A stretch of DNA of 64,000 nt from Streptomyces endophytica. GTDB lineage: Bacteria; Actinomycetota; Actinomycetes; Streptomycetales; Streptomycetaceae. This document shows, piece after piece, positions 62,801 to 64,000 of the stretch (positions are counted from its first letter, which is position 1; each line of letters starts with the position of its first letter). The stretch spans positions 5,208,001 to 5,272,000 of the forward strand of contig NZ_CP110636.1 in NCBI RefSeq assembly GCF_026153355.1. The letters run 5' to 3'. The position numbers were made by a program, and so were the translations under genes. The notes beneath the pieces were generated by a model. The model was not told the DNA's origin. It worked only from the letters and a program-made list of their open reading frames with translations, and did no database searches.

Positions 62801-64000
62801 CTCGGGGGTGAGCACGGTCTGCGGTGCGGCGTCCGCGAGCAGGTACGCCACCCGGTCAGCGGGCAGCTCCGGGTCGACGGACAGCTGGGTTCCGCCGGCC
62901 TTGAGGACGGCCAGCAGCGCCACGAACATCGCGGAGGTGCGCGGGAGTTGGACGGCGACCACCCGCTCGGGTCCGACCCCCAGCGAGATGAGGTGGTGGG
63001 CCAGCCGGTTGGCGCGGGCGTTGAGCTCCGCGAAGTCGAGGGTGGCGTCCCGCGCCACCAGTGCCGTGGCGTGCGGGGTGCGGGCCACCTGGGCCTCGAA
63101 CAGCTCGGGGAAGGTGGTGTCCGGGACGGGCAGTGCGGCGCCCTGCCACTCCTCCAGGACCTGGTGCCGCTCCGCGTCGGACAGCAGCGGCAGGTCGCCC
63201 ACCGGGCGCCCGGGGTCGTCGGCGACCGCTTCCAGCAGCAGGCGCAGCCGGCCGGTCAGCCGCTCGACGGTGTCCCGGTCGAACAGGTCGGTGTGGTACT
63301 CGACGAAGCAGGTGAGGCCGCCGCCGTCCTGCTCGACGAAGTCGAGGCCGAGGTCGAAGGTGGCGCTCCGGCCCGGTGGCTGGACCGTCTCGACGTCCAG
63401 GCCGGGCAGCTGCGGGGCCCGGCCGCCCAGGTTGTGCAGGGCGACCATGACCTGGAACAGCGGGGTGCGGCTGGTGTCGCGTTCCGGCTGGAGCGCGTCG
63501 ACGACCCGCTCGAACGGCACGTCCTGGTGGGCGAAGGCGTCCAGCACGGTGCCGCGCACCCGCGACAGCAGCGCGTCGAACGGCTCCTCGGTGCGCACCC
63601 GGCCGCGCAGCACGAGGGTGTTCACGAACATGCCGACCAGATGCTCCAGTTCGGGGCGATCGCGGCCGGCGGTCACGGTGCCGACGGCGATGTCCTCCTG
63701 GCCGGCCCAGCGGGCGAGGAGCACCTGGCAGGCCGCGAGCAGGGTCATGTAGAGGGTGGCGTCGGCGCGCCGGCCGGTCTCCCGCAGCCGGTCGGTCAGC
63801 GCGGCGGGCAGCGCGAACTCCAGCAGTGCGCCGTTCTTGGTGCGCACCGCGGGCCGGGGCCGGTCGGTGGGCAGCTCCAGCGGCGCGACGTCCGCCAACT
63901 GCTCGCGCCAGTAGCTGAGTTGCCGCTCGGCGTCGGCGGACCGGGCGCGTTGCCAGGCGGCGTAGTCGGCGTATTGGACGGGCAGCGGGGGCAGGTCGGG
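52378..64000 (-). CDS. Multimodular nonribosomal peptide synthetase, partial (N-terminus outside window; two frame breaks)
   Basis: About 3,870 residues are visible in three stretches that belong to one protein. Domain order is partial C, A, T, E, then C, A, T, then C, A, T, E, ending at TGA 52378. No thioesterase or reductase follows. Frame breaks occur inside the second A domain at about 57944 (GGER joined to [11 protein letters not shown] by one extra G) and in the third A domain at the G run 54055-54058 (LPLTP joined to [12 protein letters not shown] by one extra C on the coding strand). Both repairs restore conserved motifs exactly. Two E domains predict two D-configured residues. The upstream Dap operon and adjacent MbtH and GNAT genes suggest a diaminopropionate-containing peptide. 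This is inference, since substrate codes were not derived with confidence. Confidence 0.93.
56881..59950 (-). other. NRPS module C-A-T with frame break in A
   Basis: Module of the NRPS at 52378-64000, following an E domain and so expected to be of DCL type. C domain starts [12 protein letters not shown], active site HHLMLDGWS near 59540. Adenylation about 58630-57130: A3 [14 protein letters not shown]4 [10 protein letters not shown]5 [11 protein letters not shown]8 [20 protein letters not shown]. The frame break at about 57944 lies between A4 and A5. Carrier Ser in [14 protein letters not shown]. The pocket fragments [17 protein letters not shown] and TGGD resemble Val-type pockets, a weak inference. 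Confidence 0.8.
59951..64000 (-). other. NRPS module (partial C)-A-T-E
   Basis: Module of the NRPS at 52378-64000. The condensation domain is cut by the window edge (only its second half, with [18 protein letters not shown], remains). The adenylation domain runs about 63120-61650, with A3 [12 protein letters not shown]5 [12 protein letters not shown]7 YRTGD, A8 [20 protein letters not shown] and A10 [10 protein letters not shown]. The carrier Ser is in [14 protein letters not shown] at about 61507-61545. The epimerisation domain (about 61355-59960) has [10 protein letters not shown] and [10 protein letters not shown]. Its adenylation A4 reads [10 protein letters not shown]. The amino acid should leave as a D-residue. 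Confidence 0.85.

Overview
The window is typical Streptomyces-type actinobacterial DNA: very GC-rich with strong G/C at third codon positions, many GTG starts and a few likely TTG starts, 4-nt ATGA/GTGA gene overlaps, and secondary-metabolism genes (NRPS, MbtH, isonitrile synthase, P450). It is accessory, chromosome-arm-like sequence. No rRNA, tRNA, CRISPR array or transposase was seen.

Layout. 0-7 kb: partial secreted S1 protease, DUF6506 protein, threonine catabolism (tdh-kbl), LysR regulator, ClC channel, PHP phosphoesterase. 7.9-14.8 kb: a peptide-export locus with a double-glycine precursor, HlyD-like adaptor, C39 peptidase ABC exporter, second NHLM-type ABC protein and a single-domain cNMP-binding protein. 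15-17.9 kb: FecBCD-type metal-chelate importer. 18-20.2 kb: overlapping P450 and PvcA/Dit1-type isonitrile synthase. 20.5-25.5 kb: copper block (Met/His-rich membrane protein, CopA-type ATPase, PCuAC chaperone, ECF sigma, zinc-finger anti-sigma, Met-rich membrane protein). 25.7-29.9 kb: two NRPS-like proteins that both lack the large lobe of the adenylation domain, ending in an SDR, plus a cupin. 30-38 kb: assorted regulators and enzymes, several with clear operators. 38-44.5 kb: five-gene operon sbnA-sbnB-FAD protein-PLP trans-sulfuration enzyme-BenE transporter, making L-2,3-diaminopropionate. 45-51 kb: regulators, oxidoreductase, acetyltransferase and small proteins. 51.4-64 kb: GNAT, MbtH and a giant NRPS on the minus strand that runs off the window (partial C-A-T-E, C-A-T, C-A-T-E).

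How the genes may work together. The diaminopropionate operon could feed the NRPS. The isonitrile/P450 pair sits between a chelate importer and a copper-handling block, which suggests (inference only) a metal-binding isonitrile. The 8-14 kb locus looks like a self-contained secretion system for an unmodified Gly/Thr/Val-rich peptide.

A caution applies throughout. At least ten otherwise intact genes or modules are interrupted by single-base indels, nearly all in short G or C runs (tdh, PHP protein, NHLM ATPase, isonitrile synthase, copA, PCuAC, CPT-like kinase, SMI1 protein, and the NRPS twice). This pattern fits uncorrected sequencing error better than gene decay. These genes are annotated across the break as functional units, with the position stated.
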